Under the pieces are notes generated by a model. The model was not told the origin of the DNA, searched no databases, and worked only from the letters and a program-made list of their open reading frames with translations. A stretch of 64,000 nt of DNA, taken from NCBI RefSeq assembly GCF_041429795.1, contig NZ_CP163424.1, positions 1,242,001 to 1,306,000 of the forward strand, read 5' to 3'. Source of the stretch: Algimonas porphyrae. Lineage in GTDB: Bacteria > Pseudomonadota > Alphaproteobacteria > Caulobacterales > Maricaulaceae. Positions 27,405-36,618 of this stretch are shown piece by piece; the first letter of the stretch is position 1; each line of letters opens with the position of its first letter. The position numbers were made by a program, and so were the translations under genes.

Positions 27405-29075
27405 ATGGATGTCCACCACATTCCACCCGCGGCCATTGCCAGAAAGACCCGCTCCCCCTTGAGCGAACCGGCTCTGCTGTCCGATGCGCTGATGCTGGCC
27501 GGGGCGTTCGCATTCGAGATGGGAGAAGATGGTCATCTCGATCCGGCGAACCGGGACGCGCTCGCCCATAATCTTGTCGAGATGCCGGATATGTTCTCGA
27601 CGGCGGCCAGCGACTGGGAAGCCCGACTGGGCCCCGATGATGTGAGAGCCCGGCGCGCCGCCCTGTCGCGCCTGACCTTTGTCGGTGCACGCTACAAACT
27701 CGATTATGTGGTCCGCGACGGAATGGGCGAACACCGTCATTTTCGTGAAATTGCCGAAGCCATGGCCTGCGCGGACGGGCGCGCGACACTGATACGCGGC
27801 GTGCTGCTGGACCGGACGGGCGAAGCCAGTCGCAACGCTGCCATCGCCTGGCGCGCGCGGCACGATCCTTTGACGCGATTGCCAAACCGGTCCTGTCTGG
27901 ACGCTGCGGCAGTGCAGCTATCCGCGCTGAGCATCCGGACCGGCGTTCCAGCCTATCTGCTGCGCGTGCGGATCGGTAACTGGCGACGATATGTCGATAC
28001 TTATGGTGAGGAGATAGGCGATCAGCTGCTGGGCGAAGTCGGGCACCGTCTGCGGGCTGCATCTCTGGCTCCCGATATGGCCTTCCGACTGGGTGGCGCG
28101 GACTTTGCAATAGGGTCCCTGACGGGGGATCTGGAAGATTTGGCGACATCACTCGAAATTTTGCTGGGCGGTCAGCCCGTTCATACGGCGATGGGGGCCT
28201 TGCCGCTTGACATCGACATCGCGAGCGTACGGCTCGGCGCGCTCAGAGATGCACTCGATGCCACACGGGCCGTACTCGAGGACGATCTTGATTATGGTTC
28301 GCGCACCCCGCAGTCGCAGCCCATCGATATTGATCAGCTACTCCGCGATGACCGTATTACCCTAGCGTTTCAGCCCATCGTTCATGCCAAGACAGGGGCG
28401 CTCCACCATTATGAATGCCTGCTGCGGCTGCGGCTGCCCGATGGCCGCATCGAAAGCGCCTATAAGGTCATTCTGGCTGCCGAGCAGTCCGGACAGGTGA
28501 CACAGTTGGACCGTCGCGCGCTCGATCTGGCCTTGCCATTTCTGAAGGATGACGGCGATGTGCGTCTGGCGCTGAACGTGTCCGCTGGAACAATTGCGGA
28601 CGAAGCGGCATCGGCGGCCTATATCGCCTCCCTGACGGCGCTGGGCTCGGACGCAGCGCGGATCACGATCGAGATGACCGAAACGCTGGCGCTTGACGAT
28701 CCGGCGCTGGCATCCAGTTTTGCCGCGGCGGTGCGGGCGCTCGGCTGTGCCTTTGCCGTGGATGATTTTGGGTCCGGCCACACGTCTTTCCGCAACCTGC
28801 TGGCCGTCGAAGCCGACAGCATCAAGATCGATGGTAGCCTCGTCGCGGGCGTGGCGACCGACGAGAACAAGCAGGCCTTCATCCGCATGATGGTCGATCT
28901 GGCCGCAACATTTTCGGTTCAGACCGTGGCGGAAATGGTCGAAGATCATGCCGATGCCATCGTGCTGGCGCGGATCGGCGTCGATTATCTGCAAGGCTAT
29001 TATTACGGTCGCCCTGTTCCCGCCCCGTCCTGGCCCCGGCTGAGCCCCGACGCCAAGAAAACTGTCGAAACCTGA
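27405..29075 (+). CDS. Cyclic-di-GMP phosphodiesterase with degenerate GGDEF and intact EAL domain
   Basis: The 556-residue soluble protein has a PAS-like N-terminal region (about 25-145), a GGDEF-type domain (about 155-295, starting RHDPLTRLPNRS) whose signature is GGADF instead of GGDEF, and an EAL domain (about 310-545). The EAL catalytic set looks complete: ExLxR as ECLLR, the N of LALNVSAG, E of IEMTETLAL, DDFGSG, K of SIKIDGS, E of AEMVE, and QGYYYGRPVP. It should therefore hydrolyse c-di-GMP, with the GGDEF domain acting as a regulatory (perhaps GTP-binding) module. No TM segment is visible. The PAS call is tentative. Confidence 0.88.
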   Translation: MDVHHIPPAAIARKTRSPLSEPALLSDALMLAGAFAFEMGEDGHLDPANRDALAHNLVEMPDMFSTAASDWEARLGPDDVRARRAALSRLTFVGARYKLDYVVRDGMGEHRHFREIAEAMACADGRATLIRGVLLDRTGEASRNAAIAWRARHDPLTRLPNRSCLDAAAVQLSALSIRTGVPAYLLRVRIGNWRRYVDTYGEEIGDQLLGEVGHRLRAASLAPDMAFRLGGADFAIGSLTGDLEDLATSLEILLGGQPVHTAMGALPLDIDIASVRLGALRDALDATRAVLEDDLDYGSRTPQSQPIDIDQLLRDDRITLAFQPIVHAKTGALHHYECLLRLRLPDGRIESAYKVILAAEQSGQVTQLDRRALDLALPFLKDDGDVRLALNVSAGTIADEAASAAYIASLTALGSDAARITIEMTETLALDDPALASSFAAAVRALGCAFAVDDFGSGHTSFRNLLAVEADSIKIDGSLVAGVATDENKQAFIRMMVDLAATFSVQTVAEMVEDHADAIVLARIGVDYLQGYYYGRPVPAPSWPRLSPDAKKTVET

Positions 29076-29124
29076 TTTGCGGAGACTCATGACGCGGCGA
29101 CCCGGCCCGTGCTAGGCGGGTCAT

Positions 29125-29862
29125 ATGCGCGAAAGTGCCGACAGACTGGAAAGTTTCTATGCCGCGCCGCTGGGCCGGATGGCGCGCAGCATGGCGATGC
29201 GTCGGCTTGTGACCTTGTGGCCGGATCTGGCAGGCTGCAACGCGCTCGGATTTGGCTATACAGCCCCCTATCTCGAAGCTTATCGCCGCAGTGCCAACCG
29301 TATCGTTCTGGCCAATCCGGCAGAGCAGGGGGCGATTGCCCACCGCTCCTCACGGGGTGTGATGAGTTGTGTTTCCGATGAAAGCCTGCTGCCTTTTTCA
29401 GACGCGGCGTTCGACCGCGTCCTGTGCGTACATGCGCTGGAAGAAGCTGATGACCTGCCCGGGCTCCTGCGGGAGCTGTGGCGCGTCACCCAGCCGGAAG
29501 GCCGAATCGTCGTGATCGCGTCTGGACGGTCGGGCCTGTGGGCGCGCGCCGATACGCTGCCTTTCGGATCGGGCCGATCCTTTTCGCGGACGCAGCTGCG
29601 CGCACGCTTGCTCAAGGCCGGCTTTCATCCGACGGTCGGGGCGGGGGCGCTTTACGGCCCGCCGATCACTCGTTTGTCAGGCCCGAAGCTTGCCTATGGG
29701 TTCGAGCGCTTCGGTGAAACGGTCTGGCCGGGTTTTTGCGGACTGGTGATGGTCGAAGCGATCAAACGGCTCTATGTCGAACCGGACCGGATCGAGACCG
29801 CCAAGGTCCGCGCTCCGCTCTTCGGGTCGTCGGCCCAGCCTTCAGTGGAGCGTCGCAAATGA
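29125..29862 (+). CDS. Class I SAM-dependent methyltransferase
   Basis: The 245-residue protein has a Rossmann-type methyltransferase fold. The glycine motif I is weak (NALGFGYTAPYLEA), but SLLPFSDAAFDRVLCVHALEEADD and LRELWRVTQPEGRIVVIAS match motifs III-V of the Methyltransf_11 family. The stop overlaps the chorismate mutase start (ATGA). Alphaproteobacterial relatives commonly lie beside hydroxyacylglutathione hydrolase or aromatic amino acid genes; the substrate is unknown. Confidence 0.85.
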   Translation: MRESADRLESFYAAPLGRMARSMAMRRLVTLWPDLAGCNALGFGYTAPYLEAYRRSANRIVLANPAEQGAIAHRSSRGVMSCVSDESLLPFSDAAFDRVLCVHALEEADDLPGLLRELWRVTQPEGRIVVIASGRSGLWARADTLPFGSGRSFSRTQLRARLLKAGFHPTVGAGALYGPPITRLSGPKLAYGFERFGETVWPGFCGLVMVEAIKRLYVEPDRIETAKVRAPLFGSSAQPSVERRK

Positions 29863-30587
29863 GTGCCAATCCCGATTTGGATCGTGTCCGGCAGGAAATC
29901 GACCGGGTCGACAAGGCCATGCTCGATTTGATCGCGGAACGGCTGGCTCTGTCTGCCGATGTACGTCGGGCCAAGGCCGGTGCCAAACTGTGGCGACCCT
30001 CGCGCGAAGACGGTCATGTCGCGCATCTGGCCGAACGGGCGACGCATACGGGCACGCCGCCTGCGCTGGTGTCGCGGATCTGGGCCGAATTGATGAGCGC
30101 GTCGATTTCCGTACAGGGTTCGAGCCGGATTCACGTCGCGCTGGAAGGGGACGCCCGCGCCAATCTATCGCTGATCCGGGACCGGTTCGGCGGCAGTCTG
30201 CCGGTCCTGTCCTACCCGACCAGCTCGAACGCACTGGCCGCCTGTTACGGTGAGGATGAGGGCATTGCGGTGCTGCCCGCGCCGGGCGGCATGAATAACT
30301 GGTGGACGGCGCTGGCGGCAGGGGGCGCGATGCCGGAATTGAAAATCGTGGCGCCGCTGCCACGGATCGAAGCTGGCGACTGGCCGCGCGCCGTCGCGAT
30401 TGCGGCCATCGATCTCGACATCGGTTCCTTTGATGGTGACGGACGGATCTTGTGTGCAAGCCGGGACGTCATGCCGGGGCTGGTTCGTGCCGAATCGGGC
30501 GATCTGTCGCTCTACGAAATTGCCGCAACGGAAGATGTGGATGCGCGCGACGTGATCGGCTACCTGCCACCGCCCGTCTCTGTCTGA
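29859..30587 (+). CDS. Chorismate mutase (AroQ type) with extra C-terminal domain
   Basis: The first 90 residues form an AroQ chorismate mutase (VRQEIDRVDKAMLDLIAERL; ADVRRAKA; RIWAELMSAS), turning chorismate into prephenate. Residues about 95-242 are a second domain not found in minimal AroQ enzymes; its layout recalls a prephenate-dehydratase-like periplasmic-binding fold, but I see no T-R-F catalytic motif, so it is probably not an active dehydratase. The start ATG overlaps the preceding stop, and an upstream open frame is only a shadow of the methyltransferase. Prephenate dehydrogenase follows 27 bases later, which supports a tyrosine pathway role. Confidence 0.88.
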   Translation: MSANPDLDRVRQEIDRVDKAMLDLIAERLALSADVRRAKAGAKLWRPSREDGHVAHLAERATHTGTPPALVSRIWAELMSASISVQGSSRIHVALEGDARANLSLIRDRFGGSLPVLSYPTSSNALAACYGEDEGIAVLPAPGGMNNWWTALAAGGAMPELKIVAPLPRIEAGDWPRAVAIAAIDLDIGSFDGDGRILCASRDVMPGLVRAESGDLSLYEIAATEDVDARDVIGYLPPPVSV

Positions 30588-30614
30588 TGGCTGCTTTGCC
30601 AAGGCTTACAATCC

Positions 30615-31523
30615 ATGTCTGATACGCCATTCGACTCCCTTCTGATCGTGGGATCAGGCCTGATCGGCAGTTCCATCGCCCGGGCCGCCAGAGCGCGGGC
30701 TGGCGTTTCGACAATCTGGATGTCCGACCGGTCCGCCACAGTCATCGAAACGGTCGAGCAGCTGGGTCTGGCTGAAGGTACGGCGGAAGGTCCGGCCCAT
30801 CACTTCGCCTCGCAAGCCGATCTGGTCATGCTCTGTGTGCCGCCCGCGCGCATCGCCGAAGTTGCCGCAGATCTCCTGCCACTCATGAAGCCGGGCGCAG
30901 TCCTGTCCGATGTCGGGTCGATCAAGGGCGCTGTGATCGATGCCGTCCGGCCCGCCTTGCGCGATGATGTCTCCTTCATTCCGGGTCATCCCATTGCTGG
31001 GACAGAATTTTCCGGACCGGAAGCGGGCTTTACGGAATTATTCGATAATCGCTGGTGCGTACTGACGCCGATCGATCCTGACGATCCGGCGCTGCGGCGG
31101 CTGAGCGCGTTCTGGGAAGCTCTGGGCTCCTCCGTGGCGGTGATGGACCCGACCCGTCATGATACAGTTCTGGCGACCACAAGTCATGTCCCACACCTGA
31201 TCGCCTATACGCTGGTCGGGACTGCGGTCGATATGGAAACGGTGACGGGCGACGAAGTGGTCAAGTTCTCGGCTGGCGGCTTTCGAGACTTTACCCGTAT
31301 TGCCGCGTCCGATCCTGTCATGTGGCGGGATGTCTTTCTGTCTAACCGCGAAGCCACGCTGGATGTGGTGGACCGGTTCATCGAAGATCTGACGGCCCTG
31401 AAACGGGCGATCCGCTGGTCTGATGGTGATACGCTGCTCGATCATTTCGCCAAGACGCGCGATATCCGGCGCCGCATCGTCGAAAGCGGTCAGGATGAGC
31501 CGAATTTCGGTCGCGACGATTAA
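30615..31523 (+). CDS. tyrA: Prephenate/cyclohexadienyl dehydrogenase
   Basis: This NAD(P)-dependent enzyme makes 4-hydroxyphenylpyruvate from prephenate, or tyrosine from arogenate. The 302-residue protein has the dinucleotide motif GSGLIGSSIARAA at the N-terminus, the conserved HPIAGTE substrate-binding motif, and the TTSHVPHLIAY helix with its catalytic-region His, followed by the helical dimerisation domain. No ACT domain is present, so allosteric tyrosine control through ACT is not expected. It follows chorismate mutase in the same direction and is convergent with a DUF218 gene. Confidence 0.93.
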   Translation: MSDTPFDSLLIVGSGLIGSSIARAARARAGVSTIWMSDRSATVIETVEQLGLAEGTAEGPAHHFASQADLVMLCVPPARIAEVAADLLPLMKPGAVLSDVGSIKGAVIDAVRPALRDDVSFIPGHPIAGTEFSGPEAGFTELFDNRWCVLTPIDPDDPALRRLSAFWEALGSSVAVMDPTRHDTVLATTSHVPHLIAYTLVGTAVDMETVTGDEVVKFSAGGFRDFTRIAASDPVMWRDVFLSNREATLDVVDRFIEDLTALKRAIRWSDGDTLLDHFAKTRDIRRRIVESGQDEPNFGRDD

Positions 31524-31539
31524 CCCGCGAGTGCTCGCC

Positions 31540-32265
31540 TTATTCGGCGTTCTGATTGGGCGTGACAGGGTCCGAACTTATCTCCGCGTCCGGTAGCGGG
31601 TCTTTGAGAACCGGCGCGCGGCCTGCCTCATTGACGGGACGACCTCGCGCCAGGCTGAGAAGATATTTGGCATATTCACCCGCCAGCCTGCGAAAGCGTG
31701 GCAGATCGGTCCACCAGTCCGCCGTATCGGTCGGCTGAACGGCGACGGGCGTGACATGCAGACCGCCCATGGCGTGGCTGAGTTCCACCAGCGCGCGCGG
31801 CATGTGATAGGCGGACGTCACCAGAATGATATGGTCATACCCCAGAGCTTGCGCCCAGGCGACCGTCTCGCGCGCATTCCCGCGCGTATCGAGCGCGGCA
31901 TAATCGATATCGACGCAGCACTCGGCCGTGTCTGCCGTGACGCCGGACAGGCGCGCGACCGAGTCTAACGTCAGGCTGCGATTGACCCCGGAGACGAGCA
32001 GACGTTCGCCGCGCCCGTATTCGATCAACGCTCCGGCTCGTTCCAGTCGTCCCCCTCCCGGACCGGTCCAGACTACAACTCCATCGGCAGCCGGAAGATC
32101 GACCGGGACGGTAATGCCGTCGACATAGTGGGCAAACGCGAGAAAGCCGCCGGTCAGGCCGCCAAACAGCAAGGCCGTCAGAAAGACAAACAGACGCCGC
32201 GGTCCACCGCCCGAACGTCGCAATTCGGCTTCCGTTTCAGGATGTCTACGGCGTTGTCCTGTCAC
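31540..32265 (-). CDS. YdcF-like DUF218 membrane-anchored protein
   Basis: The 241-residue protein has an Arg-rich cytoplasmic N-terminus, one TM helix (about 25-48), and a DUF218 domain: VVWTGPGGGRLERAGALIEYG, LLVSGVNRS, DTRGNARETVAWAQALGYDHIILVTSAYHMPRA. DUF218 proteins (SanA/ElyC/YdcF) are linked to envelope and lipid-carrier metabolism; the polar cluster T-R-G-N-A plus T-S-x-Y-H-x-x-R is the expected active-site set. Its start overlaps the ftsX stop by 4 bases, so it is the third gene of an ftsE-ftsX-DUF218 operon, suggesting a role in wall growth or division. Confidence 0.9.
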   Translation of the reverse strand: MTGQRRRHPETEAELRRSGGGPRRLFVFLTALLFGGLTGGFLAFAHYVDGITVPVDLPAADGVVVWTGPGGGRLERAGALIEYGRGERLLVSGVNRSLTLDSVARLSGVTADTAECCVDIDYAALDTRGNARETVAWAQALGYDHIILVTSAYHMPRALVELSHAMGGLHVTPVAVQPTDTADWWTDLPRFRRLAGEYAKYLLSLARGRPVNEAGRAPVLKDPLPDAEISSDPVTPNQNAE

Positions 32266-33173
32266 GCGCGCCGCCTTTCATAGGCGAGTTGGCGCAAGGC
32301 CGCCCATCCGGCTGCCCCCGCACAGATCGCCCCGAACAGAAAGGCCAGCGCCGCCAGTATGGCCCCGTCATAGACCCCGTCCGTGACAGCCTGCCAACCG
32401 ACCGAACCCTGACCGGGACCCATGGACACGACAGCCCAGATCAGAAACGCCAGAACCATGCCGATGCCCGCGCCGACGAGCCCGCGCCGCGCCGCCTGGC
32501 CAACGAACAGCCGGGCGACGAAACTGTCGGATGCACCCGCCTGGACCAGCACATGGATGATGTCGCGCTGAGCGGCGAGATTGGAGCGGGTCGCGAAAAC
32601 ATTCACGGCCATGGCTGCAAAGCCGATCAGAAGAACCAGCGCCGCGCCCAGCAGAACCAACCGTCCCACGGTTCTGTGCAATTGCCCGGAGAAGCGGGAA
32701 TGATCGTCGATAATGGCCATGATGCCGCCTGCATCGAATTGCGACTGCAGGCTTTCTACGGGCAAGCGGCTCTCGGATTCGATTTCGATCACGCCGGGTA
32801 TGGGCAGATCGTCGGGCAGATCGCCATCACCCAGCCAGGGCTCGATGAGAGCGGCGGCTTCGCTGCGCGACAGGGTCGACAGACGGGCTCGCGGCAAGGT
32901 CTCGCGCAGGATCGCTCGCGTCGCATCGATCTCGGCGTCACGCCGGCTTTCGGCACTGATCATGATCTGTACGGTGGAACTCTGCGACAACTGCGCCGTC
33001 CAGCGATCGGATAGCCGGTCGGCCCCGCGTGAGAACAGCAAGGCCAGCGCGGCGAGAAACGCCATCACGACCAGCACAAAAAGAAGCGAGCGCCCGCGTT
33101 CCGGTCGCGGCGGTAGCAGCGGCTGCGAAGCCGGGCTGACAGGTACGCTATGAAGGGCGGGTTCGGTGTTCAT
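32262..33173 (-). CDS. ftsX: Cell division protein FtsX
   Basis: FtsX is the membrane partner of FtsE; the complex passes ATPase signals to periplasmic peptidoglycan hydrolases or their activators at the septum. The 303-residue protein has a cytoplasmic N-terminus, TM1 (about 28-46), a periplasmic domain (about 50-175), and three further TM segments (about 178-203, 225-248, 268-290) in the FtsX/MacB fold. It overlaps ftsE by 4 bases. Sequence identity in FtsX is always low, so the call rests on topology, length and linkage to ftsE. The M23 peptidase gene at 51.6 kb is a possible downstream type of partner, though unlinked. Confidence 0.9.
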   Translation of the reverse strand: MNTEPALHSVPVSPASQPLLPPRPERGRSLLFVLVVMAFLAALALLFSRGADRLSDRWTAQLSQSSTVQIMISAESRRDAEIDATRAILRETLPRARLSTLSRSEAAALIEPWLGDGDLPDDLPIPGVIEIESESRLPVESLQSQFDAGGIMAIIDDHSRFSGQLHRTVGRLVLLGAALVLLIGFAAMAVNVFATRSNLAAQRDIIHVLVQAGASDSFVARLFVGQAARRGLVGAGIGMVLAFLIWAVVSMGPGQGSVGWQAVTDGVYDGAILAALAFLFGAICAGAAGWAALRQLAYERRRA

Positions 33174-33892
33174 GCCGCGCGTCCGGGCCGCGTCGGCGGC
33201 GACACTTGCGCGGCGTTAAGCCGACCGGCGTCGAGGCGCAAAGTGCGCGCGCTGACGTGATCGATCAGACCGACATCATGGGTCGCGATCAGAACCGTCG
33301 CACCCATTCGGTTCATTTCCGAAAACAGACGCAGCAGTCGGGCACCGATTTCGGGATCGACATTGCCGGTCGGTTCGTCGGCAATCAGCAAATCGGGTTT
33401 GGCGATAACGGCCCGGGCAATGGCGCATCGCTGCTTTTCTCCGCCGGACAGGGTCGGAGGCAGCGCGCCCATGCGGTGGCCGAGTCCAACCCAGTTGAGC
33501 AATTCGATGACATCGGAGGCATAACTGTTCCGGCTTTCGCCCGCGACCCGAAGCGGCAAGGCGACATTCTCAAACACGGAGAGATGGTCGATCAGGCGAA
33601 AATCCTGCAACACGACGCCGATCCGACGTCGTAAAGCCTGCACTTTCGAGGACTTTAGCGCGTCCACATCCTCACCGAACAAACGGATCAGACCGCGCGA
33701 GGGTTTGAGTTCGAGATAGCAGAGCTTGAGCAGGCTGGATTTCCCGGCTCCTGATGGGCCTGTCAGGAAGGTGAAGCTGCCGCGTGGCAGTGAGAGATCG
33801 ATATCGCTCAGCACTTCTGGCCCCCGACCATAGCGCAGCCCGACCCGTTCCAGCACGAGGCTCGGTTCCGGATGCGGCGGAGCCAGCGTCAT
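33170..33892 (-). CDS. ftsE: Cell division ATP-binding protein FtsE
   Basis: The 240-residue ABC ATPase has Walker A (TGPSGAGKSSLLKLCY), Q-loop (VLQDFRLIDHLSVFENV, strongly FtsE-like), signature LSGGEKQRCAIARA, Walker B (LLIADEPTGNVD) and an H-loop (IATHD). The bound partner is FtsX, whose gene overlaps by 4 bases. The N-terminus starts at the ATG at 33892, 213 bases from the divergent zinc-ribbon gene. Confidence 0.95.
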   Translation of the reverse strand: MTLAPPHPEPSLVLERVGLRYGRGPEVLSDIDLSLPRGSFTFLTGPSGAGKSSLLKLCYLELKPSRGLIRLFGEDVDALKSSKVQALRRRIGVVLQDFRLIDHLSVFENVALPLRVAGESRNSYASDVIELLNWVGLGHRMGALPPTLSGGEKQRCAIARAVIAKPDLLIADEPTGNVDPEIGARLLRLFSEMNRMGATVLIATHDVGLIDHVSARTLRLDAGRLNAAQVSPPTRPGRAA

Positions 33893-34105
33893 GCGGTCGT
33901 CTTTTGAAGAGGTGTTCGATAAGGAGGCATGGGGATTGCTGTCTGGGATTGGGGGCTTTTCTGCCTACTGTTGGAACGGTTGCTGGACAATCCCTGCAGT
34001 GTGGTCGAATAACAGCTAAGCTAGCGTAAATCTGGGGTGAGTCTCAATGGCCAGCATGGCAAAAGGGACGAAAGAAGAAATAGCGGGGGACGGGGTGATG
34101 GGCCG

Positions 34106-35065
34106 ATGAGCGAAATCGTTCTGACATGTCCGGCCTGTGCCACGCGCTACAAGGCCGATGTTGAAAGTATTGGACCCAATGGCCGGACGGTGCGCTGTGC
34201 GCGCTGCGAAGAGGTCTGGTTCCAGCCTTCACCCGACATGGTGGCCGATGCGGTGACGGACACGCCAATAGACCCGCAGGCTCTGGCCCATGCGGACAAT
34301 GAACAAGACGATACAATGGGTGGTGAGGCTGGTCAGTCCATGAGCCCTCGTCATGAGCGATCCCAGTCCGCCAACTCTCTGCCTGCGGGGTCGGACGCTG
34401 ACTCGCGCGGCGCCATTGGCGGCTTTGGATCCGTCCCTGTGGCCGTGACGTCGGACGGCTCGGGTCAGGTTGCAGCATCTGCGGGCACTGTGAACCCTGC
34501 CGCCAGCGCTGGTCCCTCTTCCATCACGGATGAGTCGCAAGCCAGCGTCGCGCCACTGCCGGATGCGCTCGGTGCCGATGTGATGATGCGCGACCGCGCC
34601 GATCAGGCCAAGCTTGCCAAGCGCAGACGGACCATTCTCATCATCTGGCTCGTACCGTTGATCATTGTGTTGCTTGCCGCCATTATCGCCTGGACGCAGC
34701 GACAGGCGATCGTGAACCGCATTCCGCAAATGGCGACGCTGTATCAGGCCTTGGGTGAGGAAGTGCGTGTCGGCGGTCTGAAGCTGGATCCGCCATCCGC
34801 GACTATTCTGGAAGAGGACGGGGTGGCCGTCATTCGCATTGATAGCGTCCTATACAATCTGACCAGCAAGACTCTGCCTGTGCCGCTGATCGAGCTGACC
34901 CTGCATGACGATCTCGGTCAGTCTCTGGCACAATGGTATGTCGAACCGTCCCAGACGCAAATTGCACCGAAGGGTCAGATTCCGATTTCGACGAACTACA
35001 CCGATCCGCCTAGCGGGGCCGTCGGCGTCCGGTATCGGCTGATGAATGAGGGGCGGGCGGCCTGA
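34106..35065 (+). CDS. MJ0042 zinc-ribbon / DUF3426 membrane protein
   Basis: The 319-residue protein starts with an MJ0042-type zinc ribbon (TCPACATRYKAD, then VRCARCEEVW), followed by a long low-complexity acidic/Ser-rich linker (about 45-165), one TM helix (about 175-197, preceded by KRRR) and a C-terminal DUF3426 domain (about 225-319; IELTLHDDLGQSLAQWYV). I chose the ATG at 34106, with GGGG upstream, because the zinc ribbon begins there; a GTG at 34037 would add 23 residues. The same gene is commonly divergent from or next to ftsE in alphaproteobacteria, so it may take part in division or envelope control. Molecular function is not known. Confidence 0.87.
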   Translation: MSEIVLTCPACATRYKADVESIGPNGRTVRCARCEEVWFQPSPDMVADAVTDTPIDPQALAHADNEQDDTMGGEAGQSMSPRHERSQSANSLPAGSDADSRGAIGGFGSVPVAVTSDGSGQVAASAGTVNPAASAGPSSITDESQASVAPLPDALGADVMMRDRADQAKLAKRRRTILIIWLVPLIIVLLAAIIAWTQRQAIVNRIPQMATLYQALGEEVRVGGLKLDPPSATILEEDGVAVIRIDSVLYNLTSKTLPVPLIELTLHDDLGQSLAQWYVEPSQTQIAPKGQIPISTNYTDPPSGAVGVRYRLMNEGRAA

Positions 35066-35101
35066 ACCCTGTTGCTAGGCGTCCAGGCTGCGGCCGACGT
35101 T

Positions 35102-36085
35102 CTAATCCCGGATCGCCAATCCGTCGCCTTGGCGGCCGACGGGGATGCGGCGCAGGACGGTGCCGGTATCGAACTCCACTTCGGCGACCGTGTCGGTTCC
35201 GGTTTCCGCGACATAGAGCCGGGAGCCATCGGCAGAGAACAGGATCGTCACTTGCTGCGCAGCCGCATTGCCACTGACCGGTATGGTGCGGGTCAGCGTC
35301 CGGCTGGCAACATCGATGACGGAGAGCGAGCCATCCGTCAGGTTGGACGTAACGGCATCGCGACCATCGGGCGAGATGACGAGACGCAGCGGAAAGCCGC
35401 CAACATCCAGCCGGGCTAATTCGTCCAGATTGGCGGCGTCATAGACGATCACGCTGTCGGCGCTGCGATTACTGACCCAGAGCTCGCCACCATCCGGGGT
35501 CAGGTCGATGCCTTCCGTGCCCGCGCCTGCTGGTACGGTGCGGATCAGGCGGTCCGCATCCAGATCGATCAGGCTGATCGTCCCCGCGCCGAGATTGGCG
35601 GTATATGCGCGCGATCCATCCGGTGAAACGGCGACCATATGGGTGCCGTCTTCATCGGTGCGAATGCCGACAACCTCGCCGCTGCGCGATATGTCGACAA
35701 GGCTTTGGCCGCCTTCGGTCGTGGCGATGATGCGACCATCGGCCAACCATTTGATGCCATGCGGACGGCTATTGTCGCCCAGATCGATCGTGTCGATGAT
35801 GGTGAGCGTTTCAAGGTCGAAAATATCGATAAGCCTGTCGCCATAATTGACGACGGCGGCGCGGCTCAGATCGGGCGAAAGGGCAATCTCATGGGGTGCA
35901 TCGGCGCTCGTGTCGCGCCGTGCCAGCTCGGTTCCGTCGTCCAGATTGATGAAACTGACCGTGTCTTCGCCTTTATTGCCGACGATCAGCATCGGGCCGT
36001 CATAGATCGGCGGTGTATCGGCGCTGGTCGCAGCGGAGCTGCAAGCCGTGAGCAGAGCGATGGCGGCGATCCAGATCGTTTTCAT
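35102..36085 (-). CDS. YVTN beta-propeller lipoprotein
   Basis: The 327-residue protein has a lipoprotein signal (lipobox LLTACSS, Cys about residue 15) and then seven-blade-type YVTN/NHL repeats throughout, recognisable by recurring PDGxxxxVxN and I-D-L-x-T units ([75 protein letters not shown]). Such proteins bind partners or act in envelope assembly or quinohemoprotein-like functions without catalytic residues of their own. Its stop is convergent with the DUF3426 gene and its start overlaps the rnhA stop by 4 bases. Confidence 0.88.
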   Translation of the reverse strand: MKTIWIAAIALLTACSSAATSADTPPIYDGPMLIVGNKGEDTVSFINLDDGTELARRDTSADAPHEIALSPDLSRAAVVNYGDRLIDIFDLETLTIIDTIDLGDNSRPHGIKWLADGRIIATTEGGQSLVDISRSGEVVGIRTDEDGTHMVAVSPDGSRAYTANLGAGTISLIDLDADRLIRTVPAGAGTEGIDLTPDGGELWVSNRSADSVIVYDAANLDELARLDVGGFPLRLVISPDGRDAVTSNLTDGSLSVIDVASRTLTRTIPVSGNAAAQQVTILFSADGSRLYVAETGTDTVAEVEFDTGTVLRRIPVGRQGDGLAIRD

Positions 36086-36618
36086 GTCTTGCCTTTCCGG
36101 GCTTTGGCAGTCTTCGGTTTCGCTGTCGTTTTTGCCTTTGCCTTTGTTTTGGTTGGGGTCTTGCGTCCTGGAATGCCGTCACGGGCCAGTTCGTCCGCGC
36201 GTTCATTGCCGAAATCGCCTGAATGGCCCTTGACCCAGCGCCAGTCGATTTCCCGTGCATTGGCCAGCCCGTCCAGTTCCTGCCAGAGATCGGCATTCTT
36301 GACGGGCTTTTTCGCGGCGGTCTTCCAGCCCCGTTTTTTCCAGCCGGGCAACCACTCCTGCAGCCCTTTGAGCACATAGGTCGAATCAGAAAACAGGACC
36401 GTTTTGCCGGAATAGCTGGGCTTGATTGCGCGCAGCGCCTCGATCACGGCCTGCATTTCCATCCGGTTATTGGTCGTCAGTCCTTCGCCGCCGTTCAGTT
36501 CCTTCTGGCGCTTGCCGTGAAACATGACCACACCCCAGCCTCCGGGACCGGGGTTTCCCGAACAGGCCCCATCCGTGTAGATGACCAAGGCGCTTTCCAG
36601 GCTTTCGCAGTCGCTCAT
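36082..36618 (-). CDS. rnhA: Ribonuclease HI with lysine-rich C-terminal tail
   Basis: RNase HI cuts RNA in RNA-DNA hybrids. The catalytic acidic residues are present: D16 ([12 protein letters not shown]), E54 (NNRMEMQ), D78 (LFSDSTYV) and D142 (GNERADELA), with the usual His in the GHSGDFGN loop. The core ends near residue 150. A tail of about 28 residues made almost only of Lys, Thr, Ala, Pro and Arg follows and is likely to bind nucleic acid. The gene overlaps ispH by 4 bases on one side and the YVTN lipoprotein by 4 on the other. Confidence 0.95.
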   Translation of the reverse strand: MSDCESLESALVIYTDGACSGNPGPGGWGVVMFHGKRQKELNGGEGLTTNNRMEMQAVIEALRAIKPSYSGKTVLFSDSTYVLKGLQEWLPGWKKRGWKTAAKKPVKNADLWQELDGLANAREIDWRWVKGHSGDFGNERADELARDGIPGRKTPTKTKAKAKTTAKPKTAKARKGKT

